Source of the DNA: Rhineura floridana | Lineage: Eukaryota; Chordata; Lepidosauria; Squamata; Rhineuridae | Assembly: GCF_030035675.1 (NCBI RefSeq) | Contig: NC_084482.1 | Span: forward strand, 227,856,943 to 227,920,942 | Direction: 5' to 3' | Length of the DNA: 64,000 nucleotides | Part shown: positions 35,088 through 46,436 of the stretch, piece after piece | How the letters are laid out: each line of letters starts with the position of its first letter | Position numbering within the stretch: the first letter of the stretch is position 1 | Made by a program: the position numbers and the translations under genes | Notes under the pieces: generated by a model | The model's input: only the letters and a program-made list of their open reading frames with translations | Told to the model about the DNA's origin: nothing | Database searches by the model: none

Positions 35088-35922
35088 TGTTAGGAATAAT
35101 TTTATTTCCTAGGCCCCAAGAGTTGCTCAGAAAGGCTACATTGTAGCCAGAGCTATTGGCGCAATGAATTATGGACCTCAGAAAGGGAACAGAAGCCTCT
35201 AACTTGCGTTTCTTCCCTCATGAGAAAAGAACACCCAGAGACGCTTGTAAGGCAATAACATCTTGGAGAAAGAGATAAGATGTATCCCATCTGGACTGTT
35301 ATGATTTGTTGCTGTCCTGCTTTAACTATACACATCCTGCATATTGTAGCTCATTCAGCACAGAAGAACAAGTCTTCCCAAATACTTGCTAGAATTGTAT
35401 CCATAGTTTTACGTCACACAGCTGAGTGAATAACTTTTACTAGCCTCATGTTTATCTCTTAATAATGTCAATCTAAACGCTGCTCCTCGCTTTTCTCAGT
35501 TCTTATCTCAAATTAAGTTCTCTTAGATTGACAAGTGTATAATTCTTTATCAATTCCTCGCTTTTAAGACTTATGAGTAACGTAACAAAGATGAAGATGC
35601 GCTTGCTTTATCTATGTAATACTGTATTCCCTTCTTGTTATGAGTTTTGCAACAATACCTTGTTTTGCTTATGAAACCCTATATAATGATGCTTCAACTT
35701 AATAAACGTTGCTCTCTCCGCTGTCAGACTGCAGTCTGCAGGTTAGAGACCCCTTCTTGATCAAGCAAGTAATTGTCTGTGTGTCTGCTTTACTTTTGAT
35801 ATCTGGCTGAACCACTAAAACAGGTAAATTACAATGTCAAGCTTGCGCTCCTACCCAGGCTCAGGGGTGTGTTAGCTCGACCCTGCAGCGGGGAGGGGGA
35901 GCGCTTGCATTTGGACCCAACA
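35088..35922 (+). repeat. ERV 3' LTR
   Basis: 835 bp, starting TGTTAGGAATAATTTTATTT after a purine-rich tgaaatgggggaa. Nearly identical to the 5' LTR. Confidence 0.9.
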
Positions 35923-35926
35923 CCCC

Positions 35927-36175
35927 CAACTTGGAATGGCTTTAAAAGAGGATTAGACAAATTCATGGAGGAAAAGGCTACCAATGGCTATTGGCCACGG
36001 TGGCTCTACTCTGCTCCGCAACCAGAGACAGTTTGCTTCCGAATAGCAGTTGCTGGGAATGGCAAGTGGGGAGAGCGGGTCTACTGTCCTGCTCAGATCC
36101 CACTTGTGGGCTTCCCTTTAGTGTATCTGGCTGGCTGCTGGGAGACCAGGATGCTGGACTAGATGGCCTTCTTAT
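35927..36175 (+). mobile_element. CR1-like LINE, right part of the ERV target
   Basis: caacttggaatggctttaaa, then agaggattagacaaattcat continues the CR1-like element broken at 27128. It ends at ggactagatggccttcttat. Confidence 0.8.
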
Positions 36176-36721
36176 GTCAACACCAGCAAGAGAGAAAAGA
36201 CACAGAGGAGCCCACTGCCCTCTCCTCAAACACACCAGATTTCCCTGAGGTTGGAATGATGGCAGAGAGAGAACTTGCAGAGACCCTTCCAAATCCACCA
36301 TGGATTAATGAAAGTCTTCTCTCAGGGGGGGCACAACCCACAGGGGAGAGGGTGGGCATGCATGTCCAGTCACACGAGGCTGGGGTGCAGCGCAACCAGC
36401 CTGGCCACACCTCCATCATGTGTGGCCTAGAACAGGCCCAAAGACTCTCAGGAAAGGATTCACTGCTCTCTGGTATCTGTACCTGGTGGTTGCCCATCCC
36501 ATTATTTTGTCCCCCTTTTTGTGTGCCTTGAAGGGGTGCCCTGCTGTGGGGGGCACCTGTTCACCCTTTTAGTGCTAATGCTGCTGCCCAAGGCGCAGCT
36601 GCAGCTGCTGAGGTCTGTTGTGAGCTGTTGGCAACTTCGACAATGTGTACATTACAACGGCTGTGAAGGCAGATGAAGGCTGCAGTAGATAAGGGACTTC
36701 TAGCCGTCGTGGTGCCCATGC
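36176..36721. other. No gene recognised
   Basis: ORFs of 106-122 codons overlap on both strands (36163-36531 plus, 36497-36177 minus), but neither shows a domain or splice support. Confidence 0.4.
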
Positions 36722-36969
36722 CATTGGACCAAAGCCTTTTTCTGGCAAGATTGTTGATCATTGTGCGCTGATCTGCCCACATAAAACAAATTCACGCACA
36801 GGTGTCTTCCAACCAAATTATCTTGGAAGACAATCTCACTCGGCTCATTGGATCAAAGCCTTTTTCTGGCAAGATTGTTGATCATTGTGCGCCGATCTCC
36901 CCACATAAAACAAATTCACGCACAGGTGTCTTCCAACCAAATTATCTTGGAAGACAATCTCACTCGGCC
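36722..36969 (+). repeat. Tandem duplication, 2 x 124 bp
   Basis: The first copy begins at 36722 and the second at 36846; both contain caaagcctttttctggcaag and gtcttccaaccaaattatct. The copies differ at only a few positions, so the duplication is recent. Confidence 0.9.
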
Positions 36970-37118
36970 ACAAGTGATCGCTAATGGGTGGATCCCCCAT
37001 GGAGGAATTTTCACAAGAAAGCGTTGCTCAAGCAACACAGGGAGGAAATGGGGGAAAGGCAACCTTTGCAGGCTGTTTTGGGAGAGAAACAGTCCTCCTG
37101 GCCTGCAGCAGCCTGGGA

Positions 37119-37215
37119 TGGCCAGAGACGCAAGCCTTGGTTTTCGCAGCAGCGACTCCTTCCCTGCCCGGCAACTAATGACCAGGCAGCCTCGGAGCCT
37201 GTGATTGGCAGAGAT
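37119..37215 (+). promoter_or_regulatory. Possible MHC class II SXY-like module
   Basis: cctgcccggcaactaatgac resembles an X box (CCxxGCAAC) followed by an X2-like TGAC. About 20 bp later comes ctgtgattggcag, a Y-box-like inverted CCAAT. The order and spacing match class II promoters. An S/W box is not convincing. MHC class II pieces lie nearby but on the other strand, so this is only suggestive. Confidence 0.3.
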
Positions 37216-37654
37216 CAAGCCCCACCCTAGGGAAGTCCCCAGCCAGACCCCCGTGGCAGCAGCAAGGCCAGGCCTGGAAACCCCCCACCGGCATGGGCCC
37301 AGCATGGGCAGGAGTGGGGTGGGGAGGGCAGAAAGCAGGATGTACAGCGACAGCCCCAAACAGTTTCTGCTTCCTCAGGGAAACCAAAATCCCTTCCCAC
37401 CCTCACTTTGGCATGTGCTGCACAGCATAAGGAGAGCAAATTAAGTCACCGGGATGCCATTTTTTTACATTCACTTCTTATTCCAGCAACTGAACCAGGG
37501 CTACTCCCACCCCAAGTGAAATCCTACACACGTGAGCAGCCCCCCCATGGGCAGATATTTTAAAAAGAAGGGGAGAATGAGGCTCCATAGCGCAAACACT
37601 TTTTCCCAGGAAAAGACGGGGGTCCAGCAGGAACGGTGGCCAAAAAGGTCACCG
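37216..37654. other. No gene recognised
   Basis: GC-rich, with short overlapping ORFs on both strands and no domain. Confidence 0.4.
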
Positions 37655-37815
37655 GGGATGAGGGTCTTTTACCAATGAGTCAGACTCAGTCTTGCTTGGT
37701 ATCGTCTATACACTGACTGACAGTGGCTGCCTAGGGTTTCAGGCAGCCCTGCCTGGAAAGCAAACATGGGATATTTGCACACAGAGCAGTTGTCCTACCA
37801 CTGAGCCCTTCCCCT
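37655..37815 (-). repeat. tRNA-derived SINE (second family)
   Basis: ccaatgagtcagactcagtc, then actgactgacagtggctgcc and cctaccactgagccc: complement of the SINE tail, body and box-A head. This is a fuller copy than 2872-3012. Confidence 0.75.
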
Positions 37816-37857
37816 AAAGAAATATACCAGTCCTCATGGTTCTGAATACAGGGCTGG

Positions 37858-38075
37858 TTGCAACAGGAGCCTCTGAAACTGCCTTCTGTCAGACCACTGG
37901 TCCATTCAGCTGTATTTTAAAATTCTGTAGCCCACCCTGGGTCCTACTGGTGAAGGACAGGTCATAATAAATAATAATAATGATAATAACTGACTATCAG
38001 CAGCTCTCCAGAGTTCCAGGAAGGGCTCTTTCCCAGCCATATTTGGAGATGCTGGACCCTGAGACTGCCACCAAT
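37858..38075 (-). repeat. tRNA-derived SINE split by an L2-type tail
   Basis: The SINE body (aaactgccttctgtcagacc, ccattcagctgtatt) resumes at actgactatcagcagctctc. Between them (about 37915-37990) lies a piece with an (AAT)n tail (tgtagcccaccctgggtcct, ataataaataataataatga). Confidence 0.65.
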
Positions 38076-38102
38076 TTATGGCCTTTCCCCAAAAACAAAT
38101 AG

Positions 38103-38300
38103 CATGTGTAGTGGTTAGAGTGTTGGGCTACAACCTGGGAGACCAGGGTTCGAATCCCACCCAGACATGAAGCTCACTGGGTGACCTTGGGCCAGTCACT
38201 GCCTCTCAGCCTCGGAGGAAGGCAATGGTGAACCACCCCTGAATATTACCATGAAAACCTATTCATGGGAATCGACTTGAAGGCAGTATATTTATATTTT
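38103..38300 (+). repeat. tRNA-derived SINE with BovB-like tail
   Basis: tgtgtagtggttagagtgtt (box A), ggttcgaatcc (box B), tgaagctcactgggtgacct, then gggaatcgacttgaaggcag. Same family as 22378-22584. Confidence 0.85.
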
Positions 38301-38329
38301 TACCAGAGAGGTAGCAGTGCACAGAAATA

Positions 38330-39590
38330 CAGGAAGATGATCTTGGTAGCTCCACCGAGAGTATCTGGATTAATATTAATGGGGCAATTAATAAAAGGAA
38401 TATGGCGCTTGGAGTCTGCTAGCGACTACCCAATCAAGGAGAAGACAAGAATGTAACTTTTGTAAAGCAAAGTGCCAATGTTTTGAGGAGGCATGATGTA
38501 GGGGGGGACTTCAATTATCCCAATATCTGTTGGGAGACAAATTCTGCCAAACACACCCCCTCCAAGAAATTCCTGACTTGTGATGGAGATAACTTCCTCC
38601 TGCAGAAAGTGGAGGAAGCAACCAGAAGAGCAGCTATCCTGGACTTGATTTTGAAAAATAGAGATGATTTGGTGGATAAAGTGGCAGTTAGGGGAACTCT
38701 GGGGGAAAGTGACCACACCATACTTGAATTCTTGATTTTAACAGAAGCAAAAGCTGAGAGTAACCATACATGCACCCTGGACTTCAGGAAAGCTGATTAT
38801 AATAAACTCAGAACAATTGTAAATACCATTCCATGGCAACCGACACTAATGAGAAAAGGAGTCCGAGATGGGTGGGAGTTTCTAAAAAAGGAAATTCTAA
38901 AAGCGCAATGGCAAGCAATTCCAACAAAAAAAAAAGGGGGGAAGTCAGCAGAAGAAGCCAATGTGGCTTCACAAAAAGCTTAGAGATCACCTGAAACCAA
39001 AAAAGGAACTGGAAAGAAGGCCAGGCCACAAAGGAAGAGTACAGGCAGGTATCGCGGAATTGCAGGGATGGCGTCAGGAAGGCTAAAGCTGAGAATGAGC
39101 TGAGGCTAGCGAGGGATGCTAAAAGCAACAAAAAAGCTTTCTTCAGGTATGTCCATAGTAAAAGACAGAGAAAAGAAATGGTGGCACAGCTACTCAGTGA
39201 GGATGGCAAAATGATAACAGATGACAAAGAAAAGGCAGAAGTGCTCAATTCCTACTTTGGCTCAGTCTTCTCCCAAAACAGGGTCTATGACCCTCCCGGG
39301 AAACATGAAGTAGAAGGGGCAGGATTGGAGCTTGAGATTCATAGATAAATGGTCAAGGAATACCTAATCACTTTGAACGAGTTCAAATCGGCAGGGCCCG
39401 ATAGACTGCATCTTAGAGTATTGAAGGAACTGGCTGAAGGACTCTCAGAACCGCACTCTATTATCTTTGCGAAATCATGGAGGACCGGTGAAGTGCCAGA
39501 TGACTGGAGGAGAGCTAATGTTGTCCCTATCTTCAAAAAGGGCAAGGAGGAGGAACCGGGGAACTACAGACCAGTCAGCCTAATAGCTGC
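38330..39590 (+). mobile_element. CR1 LINE, endonuclease to early RT
   Basis: Translation of 38483-38983 shows GGDFNYPNICWETNSA and LDLILKNRDDLVDKVAVRGT, ending GESDHTILEFLIL: the C-terminal half of the APE-type endonuclease. Further on come KKAFFRYVHSK (in another frame) and, at 39349-39590, the RT start (KSAGPDRLHLRVLKELA, DDWRRANVVPIFKKGKEEEP). Frames are broken several times. It is unusual in lacking its 3' end: it stops where the MHC class II beta piece begins. Confidence 0.85.
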
Positions 39591-39664
39591 ATCTGCCTCC
39601 ACACCAGTGGATTGGGAAGACGCATCATGACTGGGAAGGTGTGGGAAGAACCCAAACCTCTTAC

Positions 39665-39850
39665 CCCACTGCATAGTGACGGGGCCGTCGAAGCTGGCAT
39701 GCTCCACCTGGCAGGCATAGATGTCTCTGCGCTTTGGCTGTGCCTCCAGAATCACCTCGATCTGGAAGGTCCAGTCCCCATTCCGGGTGAGGTGCCTGGG
39801 CCGGGTCTTGTAAAGGTTTTCTCCGGGAGGTTGCTCTCGGTCCCACAGCG
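39665..39850 (-). pseudogene. MHC class II beta chain, beta-2 exon fragment
   Basis: The minus strand reads NGDWTFQIEVILEAQPKRRD, followed by IYACQVEHASFDGPVTMQW and a consensus donor (tggg then gtaaga at 39665). This is the C-terminal half of the immunoglobulin-like beta-2 domain, with the conserved second Cys in YACQVEH. In a functional gene the protein pairs with an alpha chain to present peptides at the cell surface. Upstream of about 39830 the similarity fades and the first half with the first Cys is not recognised, so this is a partial, probably dead exon. It sits at a break between a truncated CR1 and unassigned sequence. No leader, beta-1 or transmembrane exon was found. Confidence 0.85.
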
Positions 39851-40315
39851 GAGGGACCGCGCCAAGAAACAGGCGCAGAGATGAGTGGAGCTATTTGGAG
39901 TGTGAAAGCTTTGGGTGCCTTCAGTTCCTCCCTCCAATCCCAGCCACGCTGCTCCTCCTTCCCGCCTGCAGCCTCCAAGACCGGGATCTCCCTTTGCCTC
40001 CACCCAGTCATTTTCTCCTCCCTCCCCAGAGGGATCAGCCTTTCCAGTATGTGTCTGCTCAAGCAGACGTCTGATGCCAGCTGCAGGGATCGCAGGAGGC
40101 ATCAACTGAGATGCCACTTAGAAAGCTGGGAGCAGCAGAGGGTTCAGCACCGTGGACAGCTCCTGGGAAAACCCAGAGTGGATTCCACTCCCTGCTGACT
40201 GGGAGGTTTCTTTGCCCATCCTGGTGGGGACCCTCCCTCACCACTCTTCTGGAGAGAGACCCACTTCTTTCCTCTTGCAAATCTTGTTATTCTGCCCCTT
40301 TTCCCAGCAAGTATT
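39851..40315. other. No gene recognised
   Basis: GC-moderate sequence upstream (in minus sense) of the MHC beta exon, possibly decayed exon and intron sequence. ORFs of 105-133 codons overlap on both strands without recognisable domains. Confidence 0.4.
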
Positions 40316-40665
40316 TGTAGAACTATCGAATTGCAAGGGGCCTATAAGGCCATCAAGTCCACCCCCTGCTCAATGCAAGAATCCAAATTAAAGCATACCT
40401 GATGGGTGGCTGTCCAGCTGCCTCCTGAATGCCACCAGGGTTGGAGAGCCCACCACCTCCCTAGGTCATTGGTTCCATTGTCATACTGCTGTAACAGGAG
40501 GTGTTCCCTGATGTTCAGCCAAAATCTGGCTTCCAGCAACTTCAGCCCATTATTCCATGTCCTGCACTCTGGGACGATCAAGAAGAGATCCCAGCCCTCC
40601 TCTGTGGCAACCTTTCAAGTTCTTGAAGAGTGCTATCATATCTCTTCTCCGGGCTAAACATGCCC
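40316..40665 (-). mobile_element. CR1 LINE 3' fragment
   Basis: tatcgaattgcaaggggcct, gccatcaagtccaccccctg and tccagctgcctcctgaatgc are the complement of CR1 3' sequence, similar to 23440-23790. Confidence 0.8.
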
Positions 40666-42090
40666 ATAAACCAACCAACCATGATAAATATTAATACTCA
40701 GAGAAGATCCACTGAAACGCAGAGACTTGTCCATGGCTCTACAGAGGGTATGGTTTAGTGCGAGGGGCTGACTTTTGAGGCCCAAGGGCCATACTGAGAG
40801 TCACCCAGCCTTGGGGGGGGTGTCAGTCACACATTCACCACACCCACAGACCACACCCACAACTCAGGCAGCCCCCTGCTTTTCTGTCAATCAGGAGAGG
40901 AGCATGCGGGGGGAGAGGAGGATTTCTTCCCCATCACAGTGCAATGGAGTGAACAAATGGGAGGAGAGAGCCCCCCCTTACCTTTTGAGCAAGGCCTCCT
41001 CCCTCTGGGACAGCTGCCTTGCAAGAAAGTCTCAGAAAGAGGACAGGGGAAGGGAGAGGAGCCGGCAGAAGGGGTCAGAGGTGGGGGCCATTCTTGGGCC
41101 CCCCATGGAAACATTGGGGGGCTGGCTGTGGTCCCAGGCTTAGCCACCCCCGACTCAGCCAGGCAGCATCTGAAGTGTTTGGCCTCAGGGCAGCAGAAAC
41201 AAACTCCTGTCATGCCTGTAGTGTGTAGGCAGATGGGATTTCAGTGAGTTTCAAAGGAGGAATGGAACTTGCTCAGAGTTTTATTTAAAATCATTTTAGT
41301 TCACAAATTATTATTATGACGTGTCTTTACAAAAACAGCGGTCTCCCTTTTTAGAGTTTTTTTACGTCTTTCAGAATCAGGCTCTGCTCAGCCATCCAGG
41401 AGCACCTTTTAAAAAGCCTCTCTTAATCCCAATATTATTTCCACCTCTCAAGGAACAGAGTCTCTATAGGATAGTCCCACGTTCCTCGGATACTTCTTGG
41501 GGCACTGAACTCTGCACATGGACACAGAAAGCGGGGGAATATTGATTTACAAATCAGTGTTTACCTCCTGTAGGAGAACAAGGGCTGGGCCTTTAATGGG
41601 GGGCTCCTCATAGATTAAAGGGGGGCTTTCCATGAGCTCTTCCTCTCCAAGCAGAGGAGTGAGTCAATCTGGGTTCAGTCCTACCTTTCTGCCCTTCTCA
41701 CAAATTGAGCATCTCGGAGCAAAATGTATTTCCTTCCACTGGCCCTGCAAGGCAGGATGCTTAGATGACACTGCCACCTGGTGGCCAAGGGGATTTCCCG
41801 CTGGACCTGTTGCCCCAAATGCAGGCCATGGAGGCTCCAGTCCAAAGTGGAAAACTGGGATGTGTGATACTCCACCCTGATGGCATTTTCCCACTAAAAA
41901 TGGTGTAAGCCCAACATGGACGCTGCAGACAGTGAAGGCAGGCTCTTCTCTCCCAGCAGCCACAGAATCAGCTTCCTGCATCACTTGAGTCTTCTTCCCT
42001 GGGCAATGTGGACAGGATGCCTGAGGCTGTGAAGGCCACTCTCTTTAAAATGGATCTTTGTCTGTCCCAGCTGGTTCAGGCTGGCAGAGT
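40666..42090. other. No gene recognised
   Basis: Mixed GC-rich and T-rich sequence with short overlapping ORFs on both strands. No domain, splice pattern or recognised repeat was seen. Confidence 0.4.
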
Positions 42091-42094
42091 CAGA

Positions 42095-43078
42095 TGTGAT
42101 GGATGACTGGAGGAGAGCTAATGTTGACCCTATCTTCAAAAAGGGCAAGAAGGAGGAACAGTGGAAGTACAGACCAGTCAGCCTAACATCAATCCCTGGA
42201 GCAGATTATAAAGCAGTCAATCTGTAAGCACCTTGAAAACAATGCAGTGACTACTGGGAGCCAACATGGATTTATGAAAACAAATCCTGCCAAACTAATC
42301 TTATCTCATTTTTTGATCGGGTAACCTCCCTTGTGGGGATGGTATGGACATAATATATCTTGATGGGAGATACTTGCTCAGCAGTGCAACATGTGAGAAG
42401 GATCTTGGAATTGTCGTTGATAACAAACTGAATATGAGCCAACAGTGCGATGTGGCTGCAAAAAAGGCAAATGCTATTTTAGGCTGCATTAACAGAAGTA
42501 TAGTTTCCAAATCGTGTGAAGTACTAGTTCCCCTCTATTCAGCACTGGTTAGGTCTCATTTGGAATACTGCATCCAGTTCTGGTCTCCGCACTTCAAGAA
42601 GGATGCAGACAAACTGGAACAGTTTCAGAGGAGGGCAACAAGGATGATCAGGGGACTGGAAACAAAGCCCTATGAGGAGAGACTGAAAGAACTGGGCATG
42701 TTTAGCCTGGAGAAGAGAAGAATGAGGGGAGATAGGATAGCACTCTTCAAGTACATGAAAGGTTGTCACACAGAGGAGGGCCGGGATCTCTTCTCCATCA
42801 TCCCAGAGTGCAGGACATGGAATAATGGGCTCAAGTTGCAAGAAGCCAGATTTCAACTGGACATCAGGAAAAACTTCCTAACTGTTAGAGCCATATGACA
42901 ATGGAGCCAATTACCTAGAGAGGTAGTGGGCTCTCCAACACTGGAGGCATACAAAAGGCAGCTGGACAACCATCTGTTGGGAATGCTTTGATTTGGATTC
43001 CTGCATTGAGCAGGAAGTTGGACTTGATGGCCTTGTAGGCCCCTTCCAACTCTACTAATCTATGATTCTATGGATCAT
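42095..43078 (+). mobile_element. CR1 LINE, internally deleted
   Basis: It starts in the RT region (gactggaggagagctaatgt), reaches SFFDRV at about 42310 and IIYLD, then jumps at about 42358 to [20 protein letters not shown], skipping the RT catalytic core. The C-terminal part runs to about 42898 ([20 protein letters not shown]), with an early stop. The 3' UTR ends with tctatgattctatgg, the CR1 terminal repeat. Confidence 0.88.
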
Positions 43079-43583
43079 CTGAAAGGGAAGTCGAGAGGGG
43101 CTGGTGAGCTGGGAGCCTTCCTCTCTTCTCCTGGGACCAGCAGAGGGGAGACTCTCCTGGCAACTCTTGCACTGTCTTTCTAAATGTGCACATGTAAAAC
43201 CAGAGCACACCATTTTCATACATGCTATCGTAGGGATTCCTGTGATCAGACTGAGGCACCAGATGACACGGAGCCAGGATTGGGTACAGGCCGTTTGGAA
43301 ACTAGTGAAGTGTCCCTCTGTCACCCAACAGACCAAAAGGCCAGAACTGAGATCTGGACAACTTCTGGGCAGGATGGGTCTCACTCCACCCCTCTCTGCT
43401 CTGGCAAAGCAAAACTCTCCTCCTAAAGGTTGGCCTCACTTGCATTTGTCTCTGAGCCCCTGAGCTGCAACGGATTTGTCTCATCTGCGGCCCCTACAAA
43501 TGCTGCCCTCATTCATCCTCATGGCCTTGAAGAAGAGGATGGTGTTGGGAGAAGCAAGCTTGCATGTCCCCTGCAAAGGGAGA
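43079..43583. other. No gene recognised
   Basis: Short overlapping ORFs on both strands. Nothing recognised. Confidence 0.4.
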
Positions 43584-46330
43584 TGTTATTTTATTTATTT
43601 ATTTTTAAAACTTATATACCACCCGACTAGCAATAGCTCTCTGGGCGGTGAACATAAATACAATAAAATACAATATGGTACAAAAACATCACAATCTAAA
43701 AATCAAATTTAACAATCTAAAACTGCATAAAATAAGATCAAATTATAAACAGTACAATCATTAACAAAAAATTAATTAAAATGCCTCGGAGAAAAGAAAG
43801 GTTTTAACTTGGCGCCGAAAGGATGATAGTGTCGGCGCCAAGTGGACCTCCTCGGGGAGACTATTCCATAGTTCGGGGGCCACCACTGAGAAGGCCCTAG
43901 ATCTTGCACTGCCCTCCGGGCCTCCCTATGGGTCGGGACCCGGAGGAGGGCCTTCGTAGCAGACCGTAGTGCACAAGCCGGTTCATAACGGGAGAGGCAT
44001 TCCGACAGATATCGAGGTCCCGTGCCGTATAAGGCTTTATAGGTCAATACCAACACTTTGAATTTGGCCCGGAAGCGTATTGGAAGCCAGTGCAAGCGGG
44101 CCAGAATAGGTGTTATATGGTCAGATCGCTTCGTTCTTGTTAGCAATCTGGCCGCCGCATTACAGTAATCCAAACGTGAGGTTACCAGAGGATGTACTAC
44201 TGATGTAAGATCCTCCTTACTCAGGTAGGGACGTAGCTGGGCTACCAATCGAAGTTGGTAGAACGCATTTCGTGCCATCGAGGCTACATGAGCCTCAAGT
44301 GACAGGGAAGAGTCCAGGCACCGGTTCAGCACATTGACCGCCTCACCTGAAGAAGATGAAAAGGAGAAGTAGAGCTGCGTGTCAGCGTACTGGTGACAAC
44401 GCACTCCAAAACTCCTGATGACCGCACCCAACGGCTTCATATAGGTGTTAGAAAGCATGGGAGACAAAACCGAACCCTGCGGGACCCCACATTGGAGTAC
44501 CCACGGTGTCGAGCAATGTTCCCCAAGCACTATCTTCTGGAGACTACCCGCCAGGTAGGAGCGGAACCACTGCCACGCAGTGCCTCCAACTCCCAACTCT
44601 GCAAGCCTCTCCAGAAGGATACCATTGTTACAAAAGGAGTCAGGCCTGAATGGAGGCCAGACTGATAGGAACTCTATATTCCCTAAGATGCCAATAAGGA
44701 ATAGAGACGAGACCAGAGTACCGCAAATACTTGCCTTTATTTGAACCTTTGCAAAGGGAGGGCCACTCTTAAGTGACTCTCCAGAATTGCTGACAGCCAT
44801 CATATTTATAGGCTATAGATGCGTCACATACATATCATTAGAAATGCATAGCTAATCAGAAATACATCATTGTTTGATTTCTCAGCATCTGTCTATTCTG
44901 GTCCACTTCTCTGTTCTCCCTCCAAACTTCCTCTATCCTTGACCTTTGGTCTGGTAAGCTGGGAACAACGTTTTTAATTGTGAATGAAGCTGATAAGTGG
45001 AAAAACTCCCGTACTTTTTCATAAGGGAGGCAAGCATATGTTTCATTTAACATTATTTGATTTTATTCCACTATAACATTTTTAATTTTGACTCATTACA
45101 ACACCATGGTCGATGGTATCAAAAGCCGCTGAGAGATCAAGGAGAATCAACAGAGTTACACTCCCTCTGTCTCCCGGAATAGGTCATCAAACAGGGCGAC
45201 CAAGGCTGTCTCAGTGCCAAAACCAGGCCTGAAACCCGATTGAAATGGATCTAGATAATCGGTTTCATCCAATAGTGCCTGGAGCTGGACAGCAACCACT
45301 CGTTCCAAGATCTTGCCCAGGAAGGGAATGTTTGCCACTGGTCTGTAGCTGCTGAAATCCTCTGGGTCCAGGGAAGGCTTTTTCAGGAGTGGTCTCACTG
45401 CTGCCTCTTTCAGACAGCCGGGGACCACTCCCTCTCGCAAGGAGGCATTTATCACTTCCTTGGCCCAGCCAACTGTTCCCTCCTTGCCAGTTTTTATTAG
45501 CCAAGAGGGGCAAGGATCTAGTACCGAAGTGGTTGCACGTACCTGTCCAAGCACCTTGTCCACGTCCTCGAACTGAACCGACTGAAACTCATCCAACAAA
45601 ACATGATAAGACTGTGCTCCAGACACCTCACTAGGGTTAACTGCTATAAAAGAGTCTAGGTCCTGACGGATGCATAAGATCTTATGCTGGAAGTGCTCAG
45701 CAAACTCATTGCTGCGGGCCACCAAAGTATCTGCAGTGTCCTGCAGGCCTAGATGGAGTAGCCCTCGGACGACTCTAAAAAGCTCCGCTGGGCGGGAGAG
45801 AGATGCCTTAATAGTGGTGGCGAAATGTTTTTTCGCCGCCCTCACCGCTCCTACATACCGCTTGGTGAAAGCACAAACCAGCGTATAGTTGCATTCGTCA
45901 GGAGTTCGTCTCCATCTCCGCTCAAGCCGCCTCCTATCTTGCTTCATTGCTCTCAACTCTGGAGTATAGCAAGGAGCTGAATGAGCTCTGCAAAGGAGAG
46001 GGCGCGCAGGAGCAATCGTGTCGACAGCCCGGGCCATTTCTGCATTCCACAGATTAGCCAGGGCCTCGACAGGAGCGCCAGTCCTATCAGCCGGAAAATC
46101 CCCCAGAGCCCTTTGAAAACCTTCAGGATTCATTAGTCTCCAGGGGCGGACCAATTTAATAGGTCCCCCACCCTTGCGGAGGGAAAAGGTCACTGAAAGT
46201 CTAAACTTCAGCAAGCAGTGATCTGTCCATGACAAAGGGAGAGATGTAAAACTCCCCACATCCAGATCACTATCCCCATGTCCAGTAACAAAAATAAGGT
46301 CGAGTGTATGCCCCGATATATGTGTTCCTT
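43584..46330 (-). mobile_element. L2-clade LINE split by a solo LTR
   Basis: Same subfamily as 24553-26590, minus strand. The 5' part (46259-45156) has the endonuclease end (SFTSLPLSWTDHCLLKFRLS) and the region before RT (AVRPLLKKPSLDPEDFSSYR). The RT core lies at 44640-43772 (GVPQGSVLSPMLSNTYMKPL; the catalytic box has lost a residue, giving YADTQLY). The 3' UTR ends near 43584. The solo LTR at 44636-45103 interrupts it at the CCATGG of the DTIDHG region. Frameshifts and small deletions are present. Confidence 0.9.
44636..45103 (-). mobile_element. Solo LTR inside the L2 (fossil)
   Basis: 468 bp. On the minus strand it starts TGTTGTAATGAGTC and ends CTCCTTTTGTAACA, with an AATAAA signal (caaataaaggcaagtatttg). 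Flanked by the 4-bp duplication CCAT (44632-44635 and 45104-45107). Removing it restores the L2 sequence seen at 25310-25330. A 4-bp duplication fits a class I retrovirus-type LTR. Confidence 0.85.
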
Positions 46331-46436
46331 CTAACTAGAATTGGGGGATAACTCTATATGCTTGTTGACCATGATGGAACTTCCTAACGGGGGGGGGTAC
46401 TTCCTTCTCTTCCTCTTTCTTTTGTTAAGGGATTAT

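Larger units (their letters stand above)
27129..35922 (+). mobile_element. Endogenous retrovirus, class-I-like (fossil)
   Basis: A provirus of about 8.8 kb with two LTRs (27129-27960 and 35088-35922) in direct orientation and a 4-bp target duplication CCCC (27125-27128 and 35923-35926). Behind the 5' LTR lies a primer-binding-site-like TGGCACCCCAGATGGGAC. A gag-like region at about 28120-28730 starts with MGQGNSK (a myristoylation-type start) and contains PPPGY, a late-domain motif. The LTRs differ at only about 1% of positions, so the insertion is young. Beyond gag I recognise no pol or env by eye; the interior is a mosaic with pieces of LTR-like repeat X and an L2 3' end. It is broken, with many breaks. 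It probably moved with help from other copies. Confidence 0.8.
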
